64,000 nucleotides of DNA from Colwellia sp. PAMC 21821 (GTDB taxonomy: Bacteria > Pseudomonadota > Gammaproteobacteria > Enterobacterales > Alteromonadaceae): NCBI RefSeq assembly GCF_002077175.1, contig NZ_CP014943.1, forward strand, positions 558,001 to 622,000, written 5' to 3'. Made by a program: the position numbers and the translations under genes. The notes under the pieces were generated by a model. It did not search any database. It had not been told where the DNA came from and was given only the letters and a program-made list of their open reading frames with translations. Below are positions 1 through 7,551 of the stretch, piece by piece (positions within the stretch are counted from its first letter, which is position 1; each line of letters starts with the position of its first letter).

Positions 1-1
1 C

Positions 2-205
2 TTACGCGGTTTGATGGCCATTCCAGAAAAAAATGCTTCTCAAGCAAGCTTTATTGAGATGCAAAACTTATTCTTGAAACTTAAAAAGCAATACCCAAGC
101 ATGGATACCTTATCAATGGGTATGTCTGCAGATTTGCAACTTGCTATTAATGCGGGATCTACCTTGGTTCGTATAGGTTCAGCAATATTTGGTGCTAGAA
201 GCTAA
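2..205 (+). CDS. yggS: YggS-family PLP homeostasis protein, C-terminal part
   Basis: Only the last 67 codons lie in the window; the reading frame is open from base 2 and the start is off the left edge. The visible residues LRGLMAIPE and later SMGMSADLQLAI and GSTLVRIGSAIFG are the conserved C-terminal barrel strands that hold the pyridoxal phosphate phosphate in the YggS/PROSC (alanine racemase N-like) family. Family members are PLP-binding proteins without known catalysis that buffer the cellular PLP pool. The gene heads the classic yggS-proC-yggT run of gammaproteobacteria, which supports the call. Confidence 0.9.
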   Translation, partial: LRGLMAIPEKNASQASFIEMQNLFLKLKKQYPSMDTLSMGMSADLQLAINAGSTLVRIGSAIFGARS

Positions 206-341
206 ATAAATCAGCTCAAAAAATAGTACAATAGAACAAATTAAGTTCCACTAGCAATAGTGGCAGCTTTAACATAATAGAATTTTGATATTCGAACTAA
301 AAATTATATCCATTGAATCAGCAAAACTTGATAGGAAAATT

Positions 342-1154
342 ATGAAAAAAATAGCTTTTATTGGCGCAGGAAACATGAACGGTGCAATTATTTCGGGTCT
401 TATAAATGGCGGTTTTAACCCTGAACATATTATCGTATCGAATCCTTCAGCTGAAAAGCGTTTAGCACTGCAAGCAGTACATGGTATTAAGCAAACACAG
501 TGTAATATTGAAGCAGCAACTTTTGCTGATGTTATCGTGCTTGGCGTTAAGCCTTACCTTATTGAGGAAGTTTGCCAACATTTAGGTAAGAATATCGATA
601 TTACCGATAAATGTTTTATCTCTGTTGCTGCAGGATGCACCATTAAGCAAATAGAACTTGCGTTAGTTAAGCCCTGTACTGTGATCAGAACTATGCCGAA
701 CACCCCTTCACAACTCGGTTGTGGGGTTTCTGGAATATATGCTAACGCTCACACTACTGAAGAAGAAAAAGCGTTCACAACAACACTTATGGAGTCTGTT
801 GGCATCGTTAAGTGGTTAACTTCTGAAGAACAAATTGACCATATTATTGCTGTGTCAGGCTCAGCCCCCGCCTATTTTTTCTTATTTATGGAAGCGATGC
901 AAAAGCAAGCTATCGCTTACGGCTTTAGTGAGCAAGATAGTCGAGAGCTAGTACAGCAGACCGCTTTAGGTGCCGCTAAAATGGTGATTGAAAATAAACT
1001 CCCCATTGGCAAGTTACGCGAGAACGTTACTTCTAAAGGTGGTACAACCCAAGCCGCGTTAACCTCTTTGATTGATGGTGGTTTAGAAAAGTTGGTATCC
1101 AATGCCATGAATTGTGCCGTAGATCGCGCTAAAGAAATGGCGAAAACGGCTTAA
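342..1154 (+). CDS. proC: Pyrroline-5-carboxylate reductase
   Basis: Reduces pyrroline-5-carboxylate to proline with NAD(P)H, the last step of proline synthesis in the cytoplasm. The 270-residue protein opens with a Rossmann motif IGAGNMNGA (about residues 6-14) and carries the family signature VTSKGGTTQAAL near residues 229-240 in the helical dimerisation domain. The frame extends upstream to an ATG at 285, but the ATG at 342 is preferred because AGGAAA lies just upstream and MKKIAFIGAGN is the normal N-terminus. It follows yggS and precedes yggT, the usual order. Confidence 0.95.
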   Translation: MKKIAFIGAGNMNGAIISGLINGGFNPEHIIVSNPSAEKRLALQAVHGIKQTQCNIEAATFADVIVLGVKPYLIEEVCQHLGKNIDITDKCFISVAAGCTIKQIELALVKPCTVIRTMPNTPSQLGCGVSGIYANAHTTEEEKAFTTTLMESVGIVKWLTSEEQIDHIIAVSGSAPAYFFLFMEAMQKQAIAYGFSEQDSRELVQQTALGAAKMVIENKLPIGKLRENVTSKGGTTQAALTSLIDGGLEKLVSNAMNCAVDRAKEMAKTA

Positions 1155-1258
1155 TAGTATTACTATCGGCATACTGGAAGTACTAAGCATTTAAGTAATC
1201 AGTAAAACACTGATTACTTTAGTTTTTTATATTATAAATTATTATTTTGGAGTTTTAG

Positions 1259-1807
1259 ATGGAAGCAATTAATTACTTGCTTAAATTTGCCTTTGACACA
1301 TTTCTCATGATTTTAGTGTTACGCGTTTGGCTACAACTTGTTCGCGCTGATTTTTACAACCCACTCAGTCAGTTTATTGTTAAAGTGAGTAACCCTTTAG
1401 TTATCCCATTGCGCCGCATTATTCCGGGTGTAGGTGGCGTTGACTTAGCGACTATTGTGTTAGCTTATATTTTCGCTACCTTAACTTTTATCATCATTCC
1501 ATTACTCAATGGCGGCCCCATTGATATTATTTCTGCTTTATATTTAGGGTTAATTTATCTCATTAAGCAAACGGGTGTCTTGCTGTTTATTATCATGCTT
1601 GTAATGGCGTTAATGAGCTGGGTAGTGCAAGGTTACAACCCAACTCAAATGATTTTCAGTCAATTAACCGCGCCGATATTAACACCAATAAGACGTATTA
1701 TCCCAAGCATTGGTGGCCTTGATTTATCAGTGCTTATCGCCTTTTTATTATTAAATGTAATTAATATTTTACTTGGCGGTTGGGTGCCATATTGGTCGAT
1801 GCTCTAA
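1259..1807 (+). CDS. yggT: YggT family integral membrane protein
   Basis: 182 residues with two YggT repeats, each made of hydrophobic segments separated by a conserved loop. The repeats NPLVIPLRRIIPGVGGVDLA (about residues 45-64) and PILTPIRRIIPSIGGLDLS (about 140-158) are near copies, showing the internal duplication typical of the family. The protein is predicted to sit in the inner membrane. Its function is poorly defined; E. coli YggT has been linked to osmotic or ion-shock tolerance. GGAG lies 6 bases before the ATG. Position after proC is the conserved neighbourhood. Confidence 0.9.
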   Translation: MEAINYLLKFAFDTFLMILVLRVWLQLVRADFYNPLSQFIVKVSNPLVIPLRRIIPGVGGVDLATIVLAYIFATLTFIIIPLLNGGPIDIISALYLGLIYLIKQTGVLLFIIMLVMALMSWVVQGYNPTQMIFSQLTAPILTPIRRIIPSIGGLDLSVLIAFLLLNVINILLGGWVPYWSML

Positions 1808-1878
1808 ACGTTAATTTATCCTAATGAATATCGTCGTATATACTTAATAAGAACGACTTAAATTATAAGGTCAAAAAC

Positions 1879-2319
1879 ATGAAAAAAGTTATTAGTAAAC
1901 TCGTGACATTAGTTTTTTTAGCCGTCACGTTTATGGCTTCTGTTAATGCTGAAAACATGAAAAAAATGGACGACATTAATGTTCATTATATTGCTTTAGG
2001 TTCCACGTTTTTAACGCCTGAAATTGCTAAAGCTTATGGGATTGAACGTAGCCGTTATAAAGGTTTGATTAATATTTCAGTACTTGATAACACACAAGCC
2101 AGTCACCCATCAAAAATGGTTAATATAAGCGGTAGAGCGCGTAATGATGTGGGCCAAATTAAATCACTCGATTTTATGGAAGTAAAAGAAGGCGATGCAA
2201 TTTATTACCTAGCACAGGTCAGCTACACCAACGAAGAAACCATTTACTTTGATATTAATATCACCGACAAAGGTAAACAGCATAATTTAAAGTTCACACA
2301 AAAATTTTATGTGGATTAG
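1879..2319 (+). CDS. DUF4426 exported protein
   Basis: 146 residues beginning with a clear Sec signal peptide (MKK, a hydrophobic core, then VNA before residue E25), so the mature protein is probably periplasmic. The mature part is mainly beta-rich, with FDINITDKGKQHNLKFTQKFY at the end, and no catalytic motif is visible. DUF4426 proteins normally sit between yggT and rdgB in Vibrio, Shewanella and relatives, exactly as here; the function is unknown. AAGG lies 8 bases ahead of the start. A strong terminator follows 60 bases after the stop. Confidence 0.85.
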   Translation: MKKVISKLVTLVFLAVTFMASVNAENMKKMDDINVHYIALGSTFLTPEIAKAYGIERSRYKGLINISVLDNTQASHPSKMVNISGRARNDVGQIKSLDFMEVKEGDAIYYLAQVSYTNEETIYFDINITDKGKQHNLKFTQKFYVD

Positions 2320-2378
2320 GTTTAGGTTAATTAAATAAATAAAGCCTTCAAGGCTAATGTATTATTTTACTTTATAGT

Positions 2379-2407
2379 AAAGCGGCAATTGATTTGCCGC
2401 TTTTTTA
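2379..2407 (+). terminator. Rho-independent terminator after the yggS-DUF4426 run
   Basis: AGCGGCAA (2381-2388) pairs with TTGCCGCT (2394-2401) around a 5-base loop; the stem extends by two A-T pairs into a run of six T. It closes the yggS-proC-yggT-DUF4426 transcript and separates it from rdgB. Confidence 0.9.
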
Positions 2408-2679
2408 TTGACCGCTACCGAGTACATAACGGCTATTAGTCAGCTGATATTACCACGCTACTTGCGCTAAGCTTTATATCTAGCTGAACAACATAATTCC
2501 TCAGGTGTACTGCACAATTCAGTGTTTGACGCTCCCCCTTTACTGCAGATTAAGGTATTATGCGCGCCATTGTTTTAATTAATTTATCTAGTCGCCTACT
2601 TATTAGTATCGATACTGGGTAAATGGCTTATTTAAGTTAACTATTTAAGCGCGTAATGTAAAAAGTAAAAGGTGTTTTC
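2408..2679. other. Spacer upstream of rdgB
   Basis: No gene is seen. A TATTAT at 2556-2561 followed by the GC-rich stretch GCGCGCC resembles a -10 box with a stringent-type discriminator, but the only good -35 candidate (TTGACG at 2526) is 24 bases away, too far, so no promoter is claimed firmly. Confidence 0.4.
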
Positions 2680-3279
2680 ATGACCACTATCGTATTAGCA
2701 ACAGGTAACAAAGGTAAAGTAAACGAACTGGCAAGTTTGTTGGCAGCACAAAATATTGAAATTAAGCCGCAAAGCGAATTCAATGTTCCTGATGTTGCGG
2801 AAACGGGCACAACCTTTGTTGAAAACGCAATTATAAAAGCGCGCCACGCAGCAAAAATTACAGGTTTACCCGCTATTGCTGATGATTCTGGTTTAGAAGT
2901 TGACGCTTTAAACGGCGCACCAGGGGTTTATTCTGCGCGTTATGCAGGTGAAAACGCCAGTGATGACGACAACACCAACAAGCTTTTAAATGCGCTAGAA
3001 AATGTTGCTGATGATAAGCGTACCTCACGTTTTCACTGTGTTTTGGTTTATATGCGTCATGAGAATGACCCTACCCCCCTTATTTGCCATGGTGTTTGGC
3101 AAGGCAGTATTACCCGAGAAAAAATAGGCGAACAAGGCTTTGGATACGACCCTGTATTTTGGCAGGCTGATCATCAAATGACATCAGCACAATTACCACG
3201 AGATCTAAAAAACCAACTTAGCCACCGCGGCCAAGCACTTAATAAACTCGTACCACAACTTTTAGAAGCCATACGTTAA
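2680..3279 (+). CDS. rdgB: dITP/XTP pyrophosphatase (Ham1/RdgB)
   Basis: Hydrolyses non-canonical purine triphosphates (dITP, ITP, XTP) to monophosphates, keeping deaminated bases out of DNA and RNA. The 199 residues match the family length. The nucleotide-binding motif LATGNKGKV is at residues 6-14, the catalytic [11 protein letters not shown] at 67-77 with D68/D69, and [12 protein letters not shown] at 79-90. AAAGGTG lies ahead of the ATG. The stop codon is immediately followed by the hemW start (zero spacing), so the two are translationally linked. Confidence 0.95.
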   Translation: MTTIVLATGNKGKVNELASLLAAQNIEIKPQSEFNVPDVAETGTTFVENAIIKARHAAKITGLPAIADDSGLEVDALNGAPGVYSARYAGENASDDDNTNKLLNALENVADDKRTSRFHCVLVYMRHENDPTPLICHGVWQGSITREKIGEQGFGYDPVFWQADHQMTSAQLPRDLKNQLSHRGQALNKLVPQLLEAIR

Positions 3280-4425
3280 ATGTTAATTGCCCCGCCGCTT
3301 TCGTTATATATTCATATCCCTTGGTGTGTTGAAAAATGCCCTTATTGTGACTTTAACTCTCACGCATTAAAGCATGCGATTCCTGAGCAAGACTATATTG
3401 CCCAGTTGCTGCTTGATTTAGACAGCGACATTGAGCGTTTTAGTTTAAATAATAGACCCTTGCACTCAATTTTTATTGGCGGTGGTACGCCAAGCTTATT
3501 TTCAGCCCCCGCTATCGACCAGCTACTAACTGAGGTATTACGGCGTTTTGAACATAAAGCCGATATCGAAATTACCTTAGAAGCGAACCCTGGTACTGTT
3601 GAAGCAGAAAAGTTTATTGGCTTTTTTAATGGCGGTGTTTCAAGATTATCTATCGGGGTACAAAGCTTTGCTTCAGATAAGTTAATTAAGCTAGGTCGCA
3701 TTCATGATAGCGAACAAGCCAAAGTAGCGGCAAACTTAGCCAGCGAATGTGGCGTAAAAAGCTTTAATCTTGACTTAATGCACGGTTTACCTGAGCAAAC
3801 GGTAGCCCATGCACTTGATGATTTAAAAACGGCTATTAGTTTAAATCCTAGCCATATTTCTTGGTATCAACTCACCATTGAACCCAATACGGCATTTCAT
3901 TCTCGGCCACCAAAACTACCGCAAGATGAAGTACTTTGGAATATCCAAGACCAAGGCATTGCGTTATTGAACCAAGCTGGATATCAACAATATGAAATTT
4001 CAGCCTACAGCAAGCCTGAATTTCAATGTCAGCACAACCTTAACTATTGGAAGTTTGGCGATTATCTCGGTATTGGCTGTGGTGCTCACGGCAAAATTAC
4101 TGATGTTACAAACAAAACCATTCATCGTACGGTGAAAGTTAAGCATCCAAAAGGGTATTTAGATACCAGCAGAAAAGCGCTTGATAAACTGCATACTGTT
4201 ACGGCTGAAGAATTGCCCTTTGAATACATGATGAACCGTTTGCGCCTATTTTCTGGTTTCTCACTTGAAGAATACCAAGCTTTTACGGGGTTAAGCATCG
4301 ATAGTGTTTTACCGACATTATTAAAAGCTCAAGATAAAAACCTGATGGAGTTTGATGGCACACTTTGGTCAGTAAGCAAGCTTGGGCATCGATACCTTAA
4401 CGATTTATTAGAAATGTTTTTATAG
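3280..4425 (+). CDS. hemW: HemW-type radical SAM haem chaperone
   Basis: 381 residues. The radical-SAM cluster ligands are visible as C16-x3-C20-x2-C23 within PWCVEKCPYCDFNSH, followed by GGGTPSLF and the SAM-binding part, and a C-terminal HemW domain ending near LGHRYLNDLLE. HemW proteins were long annotated as oxygen-independent coproporphyrinogen III oxidase-like but lack that activity; they bind haem and deliver it to client enzymes. The ATG directly abuts the rdgB stop, and tadA begins 3 bases after the hemW stop, so rdgB-hemW-tadA is probably one operon. Confidence 0.93.
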   Translation: MLIAPPLSLYIHIPWCVEKCPYCDFNSHALKHAIPEQDYIAQLLLDLDSDIERFSLNNRPLHSIFIGGGTPSLFSAPAIDQLLTEVLRRFEHKADIEITLEANPGTVEAEKFIGFFNGGVSRLSIGVQSFASDKLIKLGRIHDSEQAKVAANLASECGVKSFNLDLMHGLPEQTVAHALDDLKTAISLNPSHISWYQLTIEPNTAFHSRPPKLPQDEVLWNIQDQGIALLNQAGYQQYEISAYSKPEFQCQHNLNYWKFGDYLGIGCGAHGKITDVTNKTIHRTVKVKHPKGYLDTSRKALDKLHTVTAEELPFEYMMNRLRLFSGFSLEEYQAFTGLSIDSVLPTLLKAQDKNLMEFDGTLWSVSKLGHRYLNDLLEMFL

Positions 4426-4428
4426 TTT

Positions 4429-4986
4429 ATGAAGAACCCGCTTACAGATAAACTTATGACTAAAATTATCAGTCAACCAAATGATGACAGTTTTTCTGAA
4501 CTCGACATTAAGTTTATGCGCCGAGCTATAGAGCTGGCTAACATAGCAGACAGCCATAATGAAATACCGGTAGGTGCGGTGGTAGTTTATGCAGGGGAAA
4601 TTGTTGGCGAAGGCTTTAATCAGTCGATCATGAATAATGACCCCTCTGCGCATGCCGAAATGCTAGCAATTCGTGATGCAGGTAAAAACTTAAAAAATTA
4701 TCGTCTGCTCGATTGCACGCTATACGTTACTCTTGAGCCTTGCCCTATGTGTGCAGGCTTGTTGGTACATAGTCGTATTAACCGATTAGTTTTTGCCAGT
4801 GAAGACTCAAAGACAGGCGCAGCGGGCAGCGCATTTTCATTAGTAAACCATGAAAAACATAATCATCAAGTGACTGTAAAGTCTGGCCTTTTAGCAGACG
4901 AGTGTAGCGTTATGCTTTCAGCTTTTTTTAAACGTAGAAGAGCGGAAAAAAAAGCCGAAAAACAAGCAAGAAAATCACAGCTATAA
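4429..4986 (+). CDS. tadA: tRNA-specific adenosine deaminase
   Basis: Deaminates A34 to inosine in tRNA-Arg(ACG). Zinc ligands and the proton shuttle are intact: HAE at H75/E77 and PCPMC with C105 and C108. These are each 18 residues later than in E. coli TadA (as recalled: H57, C87, C90), so the protein carries an N-terminal extension or starts later; an in-frame ATG at 4456 would shorten it by 9. The C-terminal tail is strongly basic (KRRRAEKKAEKQARKSQL). It starts 3 bases after hemW, implying coupling. Confidence 0.93.
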   Translation: MKNPLTDKLMTKIISQPNDDSFSELDIKFMRRAIELANIADSHNEIPVGAVVVYAGEIVGEGFNQSIMNNDPSAHAEMLAIRDAGKNLKNYRLLDCTLYVTLEPCPMCAGLLVHSRINRLVFASEDSKTGAAGSAFSLVNHEKHNHQVTVKSGLLADECSVMLSAFFKRRRAEKKAEKQARKSQL

Positions 4987-5539
4987 ACTCACTTCATGAC
5001 CTAAAATCATCTAAAATGAACTGAAAATTCTATCCATGTAAAGTGCTATTAATCTACAGGCATAGCGTAAAGCCTAGGTTAAAAGCATAGCTTAAAAATA
5101 TTAGGTTAAAGCTGAGATATTACGCATGACTTTCCCGCCCAATATTGCCGTGTCTACGTCATGTAATTTCCGACGGTTTTTAATTCAACTAGTGTGGATT
5201 GTTCATCCCTTATCATACCAACGTAAATGTCTTGCATTAGATAAGCCCTAACATTGCAGTTTTGCTAATTTAGCCAATGTAATACCATATATATCCATTC
5301 ATTAGCTGGACTATTTTATGCGCAGGTAGATGGGTATGAATATAGAAGCGATGACAAATTATTGAGATTTTATCCGTAATACTTTTATTGCTTTAGCGCT
5401 TTATTTAAATCGCTAAAGCTAAGATGAGGACTACAGTAAGAGGGAAAAGTTATCGCCGAGGAAGGCACTTAACGCAAATGGATTGAGATATTGGTAAGCG
5501 AGTTTATTACTAATGCAGTTTTTATTTCAATTTTACGAG
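4987..5539. other. Gene-free spacer after tadA
   Basis: About 550 bases with no convincing gene on either strand. It holds one 9-bp hairpin, GCTTTAGCG (5390-5398) with CGCTAAAGC (5411-5419), lacking a T-run on either side, and a 9-bp perfect inverted repeat ACGAGTTAG/CTAACTCGT (5535-5559) that overlaps the end of the small ORF at 5540. Neither is a classical terminator. Confidence 0.5.
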
Positions 5540-5698
5540 TTAGCGATTTTCTAACTCGTTATTTTCGTTTATTGAACGTATTTCATGATGAAACTGCTCA
5601 GATGCAAACTGAGTATGTCGACGGTTAGCTAATCTTACTTTGTTACGTTGTAATGTTCTTTTTCTTTGGTTACTGACTAAACACTTTTTAATTCTCAT
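5540..5698 (-). CDS. 52-residue basic small protein, unrecognised
   Basis: A short ORF starting MRIKKCLVSNQRKRT and ending NENNELENR. The N-terminal two thirds are very basic (K/R-rich, no hydrophobic segment), which would suit nucleic-acid or ribosome binding, but no family is recognised. The case for translation is the ribosome site: AAGGAGGT on the minus strand (forward 5703-5710), fully complementary to the 16S rRNA 3' end, sits 4 bases from the ATG. It lies downstream of mltF on the same strand, with a repeat cluster (5799-5888) in the spacer that could be its control region. The last codons overlap a 9-bp inverted repeat. Confidence 0.55.
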   Translation of the reverse strand: MRIKKCLVSNQRKRTLQRNKVRLANRRHTQFASEQFHHEIRSINENNELENR

Positions 5699-5702
5699 AT
5701 CC

Positions 5703-5710
5703 ACCTCCTT
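5703..5710 (-). promoter_or_regulatory. Perfect Shine-Dalgarno of the 52-residue ORF
   Basis: Reads AAGGAGGT on the minus strand, the full anti-anti-SD octamer, 4 bases before the ATG at 5698. This is the best ribosome-binding match noticed in the window and is the main reason to call the short ORF. Confidence 0.7.
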
Positions 5711-5798
5711 GGCGTACGTTTAACTTATTTATTAGCTAATTTATTCGCTAATTTTTTAAGTAGAGACGTTTATATTATTTATCTAAATATTAACTGTC

Positions 5799-5888
5799 TA
5801 TGACATAAATATTACCTAAACATTATGTCATACAGGCAATACTATGACATATAGACAACATTTACTATTATCACTCGCATTTATGACA
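5799..5888. repeat. TATGACATA repeat cluster
   Basis: The 9-mer TATGACATA occurs at 5799-5807 and 5843-5851, its reverse complement TATGTCATA at 5824-5832, and a 7-base partial copy TATGACA at 5882-5888. It lies between mltF and the 52-residue ORF, both on the minus strand. The arrangement suggests binding sites for a regulator, but no regulator can be named. Confidence 0.6.
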
Positions 5889-5934
5889 CTTTGATGAAAT
5901 AACAGATTATGTTTCTGGTACAACCTAACATTTT

Positions 5935-7383
5935 CTAATGTATTTCATTCACCGCTAATTCATTTTTCGCTGCGCTTTGCTTAGCCTGATCATCCATCCA
6001 TGTTAATGTATCATAGTAACGACGAATATTTTCAACATAATTAACCGGTTCATCGCCACGCGCATAACCATAGCGAGTTTTCTTATAATATTTTTTCTGT
6101 TTTAACAACGGCAAGCGCTCCTTTACTTCCACCCAACGGTCAGGATCTCCACCTTGTTGCTTAGTAATTTTACGAGCATCATTTAAATGCCCTAAGCCAA
6201 TGTTATATGAAGCAAGCGCAAACCAAAGTCGATCAGGCGAGGGAACTCGTGCTGGCATACGTGCAATCATTTGCTTAAAATACTTAGCGCCACCTCGAAT
6301 ACTCTGTTCAGCATCTAAACGACTTTTTATGCCCATTTGTTTAGCTGTCGGCAAGGTTAGCATCATCATACCACGCACACCGGTATAAGAACGGGCATGA
6401 GGTTCCCAATGCGACTCTTGATAGCTTATAGCCGCTAACAAACGCCAGTCTACCTCTTGTCCATATTTTTCAAAAAGTGGTTGATACTCCGGTAATTTAT
6501 TTGCAATAGCCTTAATAAACATACGTGTATCTACGTAGTTAAATTCTTCAATATGACCATAATGTTTATCATTCAAAGCCAACAAAACACCGTTATGATG
6601 AACTTGCCCAAAAAACTCAATTAAGCTGGCAAAAATAGAATCGTCACTATGTTTATTGATCATCCAAGCTAATGATTCTTTTTTACGAATAGTAAAGCCT
6701 ATACTGATTTCAGGATAATAACGGCGACTAACGGCCAAAGTATTCGTGTCTGCAATGGTGTAATCAATTTCGTCAGAAAGTACACGTAGTAAAAGCTCTT
6801 CGCTATCTAATTCACTGGTTGTCGACCATGTCAGTTCCGGGTTAGATAATTTTAATTGTGATAAACTTTCTACGTGACTTGAGTGCTCTAATACTTCTAA
6901 TGTACCTGTTAAATCAGCCAAAGTGCGTGGTCTAATATTACCCTGCTTAAACACTAGCTTTTGACTAACATCATCATAGCTTGGTGAAAAATGATAATTT
7001 TTAAGCCGCTCATCAGTTACCGCTAGCCCAGCAGCGAGCAAATCAACGCTACCATTATCCAGCTGTTGAAATAAATCATTTAAATTATAACTAGGCATCA
7101 TTTTTAATTCGACACCTAAATATTCGGCATATTTTTGCGCAAGTTCATATTCAAAACCTGCGGGACCTTCGGCGTCAAGGTAATAACTAGTGTTACCATA
7201 AAGTGTGCCAACGGTTAAATAACCACGATCAATAATACGCTGCAAATTTGCAGACCTATCTTGCGATTCACAAGCAGACAACATGAGGATACATGGCAAT
7301 AAGAACAAGGCCAGCAGCTTATTCAGGCTAACGTTATTTGCAAATGATTTTATTTGTGTTTTTATCATAATCTCTATTGTCAC
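5935..7383 (-). CDS. mltF: Membrane-bound lytic murein transglycosylase F
   Basis: Cleaves the MurNAc-GlcNAc bond of peptidoglycan with formation of the 1,6-anhydro product; anchored to the outer membrane. The 482 residues contain a lipoprotein signal with LSAC (C38), a solute-binding-protein type 3 domain at about 45-290, and an SLT lysozyme-like domain at about 305-440 with the catalytic glutamate E323 in [13 protein letters not shown]. This two-domain order defines MltF. An internal ATG at codon 6 is an alternative start. It is divergent from purL, a common neighbour in gammaproteobacteria. Confidence 0.93.
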   Translation of the reverse strand: MTIEIMIKTQIKSFANNVSLNKLLALFLLPCILMLSACESQDRSANLQRIIDRGYLTVGTLYGNTSYYLDAEGPAGFEYELAQKYAEYLGVELKMMPSYNLNDLFQQLDNGSVDLLAAGLAVTDERLKNYHFSPSYDDVSQKLVFKQGNIRPRTLADLTGTLEVLEHSSHVESLSQLKLSNPELTWSTTSELDSEELLLRVLSDEIDYTIADTNTLAVSRRYYPEISIGFTIRKKESLAWMINKHSDDSIFASLIEFFGQVHHNGVLLALNDKHYGHIEEFNYVDTRMFIKAIANKLPEYQPLFEKYGQEVDWRLLAAISYQESHWEPHARSYTGVRGMMMLTLPTAKQMGIKSRLDAEQSIRGGAKYFKQMIARMPARVPSPDRLWFALASYNIGLGHLNDARKITKQQGGDPDRWVEVKERLPLLKQKKYYKKTRYGYARGDEPVNYVENIRRYYDTLTWMDDQAKQSAAKNELAVNEIH

Positions 7384-7455
7384 GTGAATTGAGTTATTTA
7401 AAAAGCTATTTTTTGCGCCTAGACATCTTTTCCCCTCATGAAATTCGCTTGAAAT

Positions 7456-7496
7456 GAGACAAATCGTTTCTCTAATCGCCCTATTTCATCTATAAT
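7456..7496 (+). promoter_or_regulatory. Candidate purL promoter with PurR-like operator
   Basis: A perfect -10 TATAAT is at 7491-7496. GAGACAAATCGTTTCTC (7456-7472) lies where the -35 would be; its reverse complement contains AAACGATTT, matching the AAACGnTTT core of the E. coli PurR box (ANGCAANCGNTTNCNT) though the outer bases match poorly. A repressor there would block the promoter. The -10 is clear; the PurR assignment is an inference. Confidence 0.45.
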
Positions 7497-7551
7497 ACGC
7501 GCGTTTTTTATCCTTAATTTTGTTAATTAATATAACCCGGTGAAATAGACT

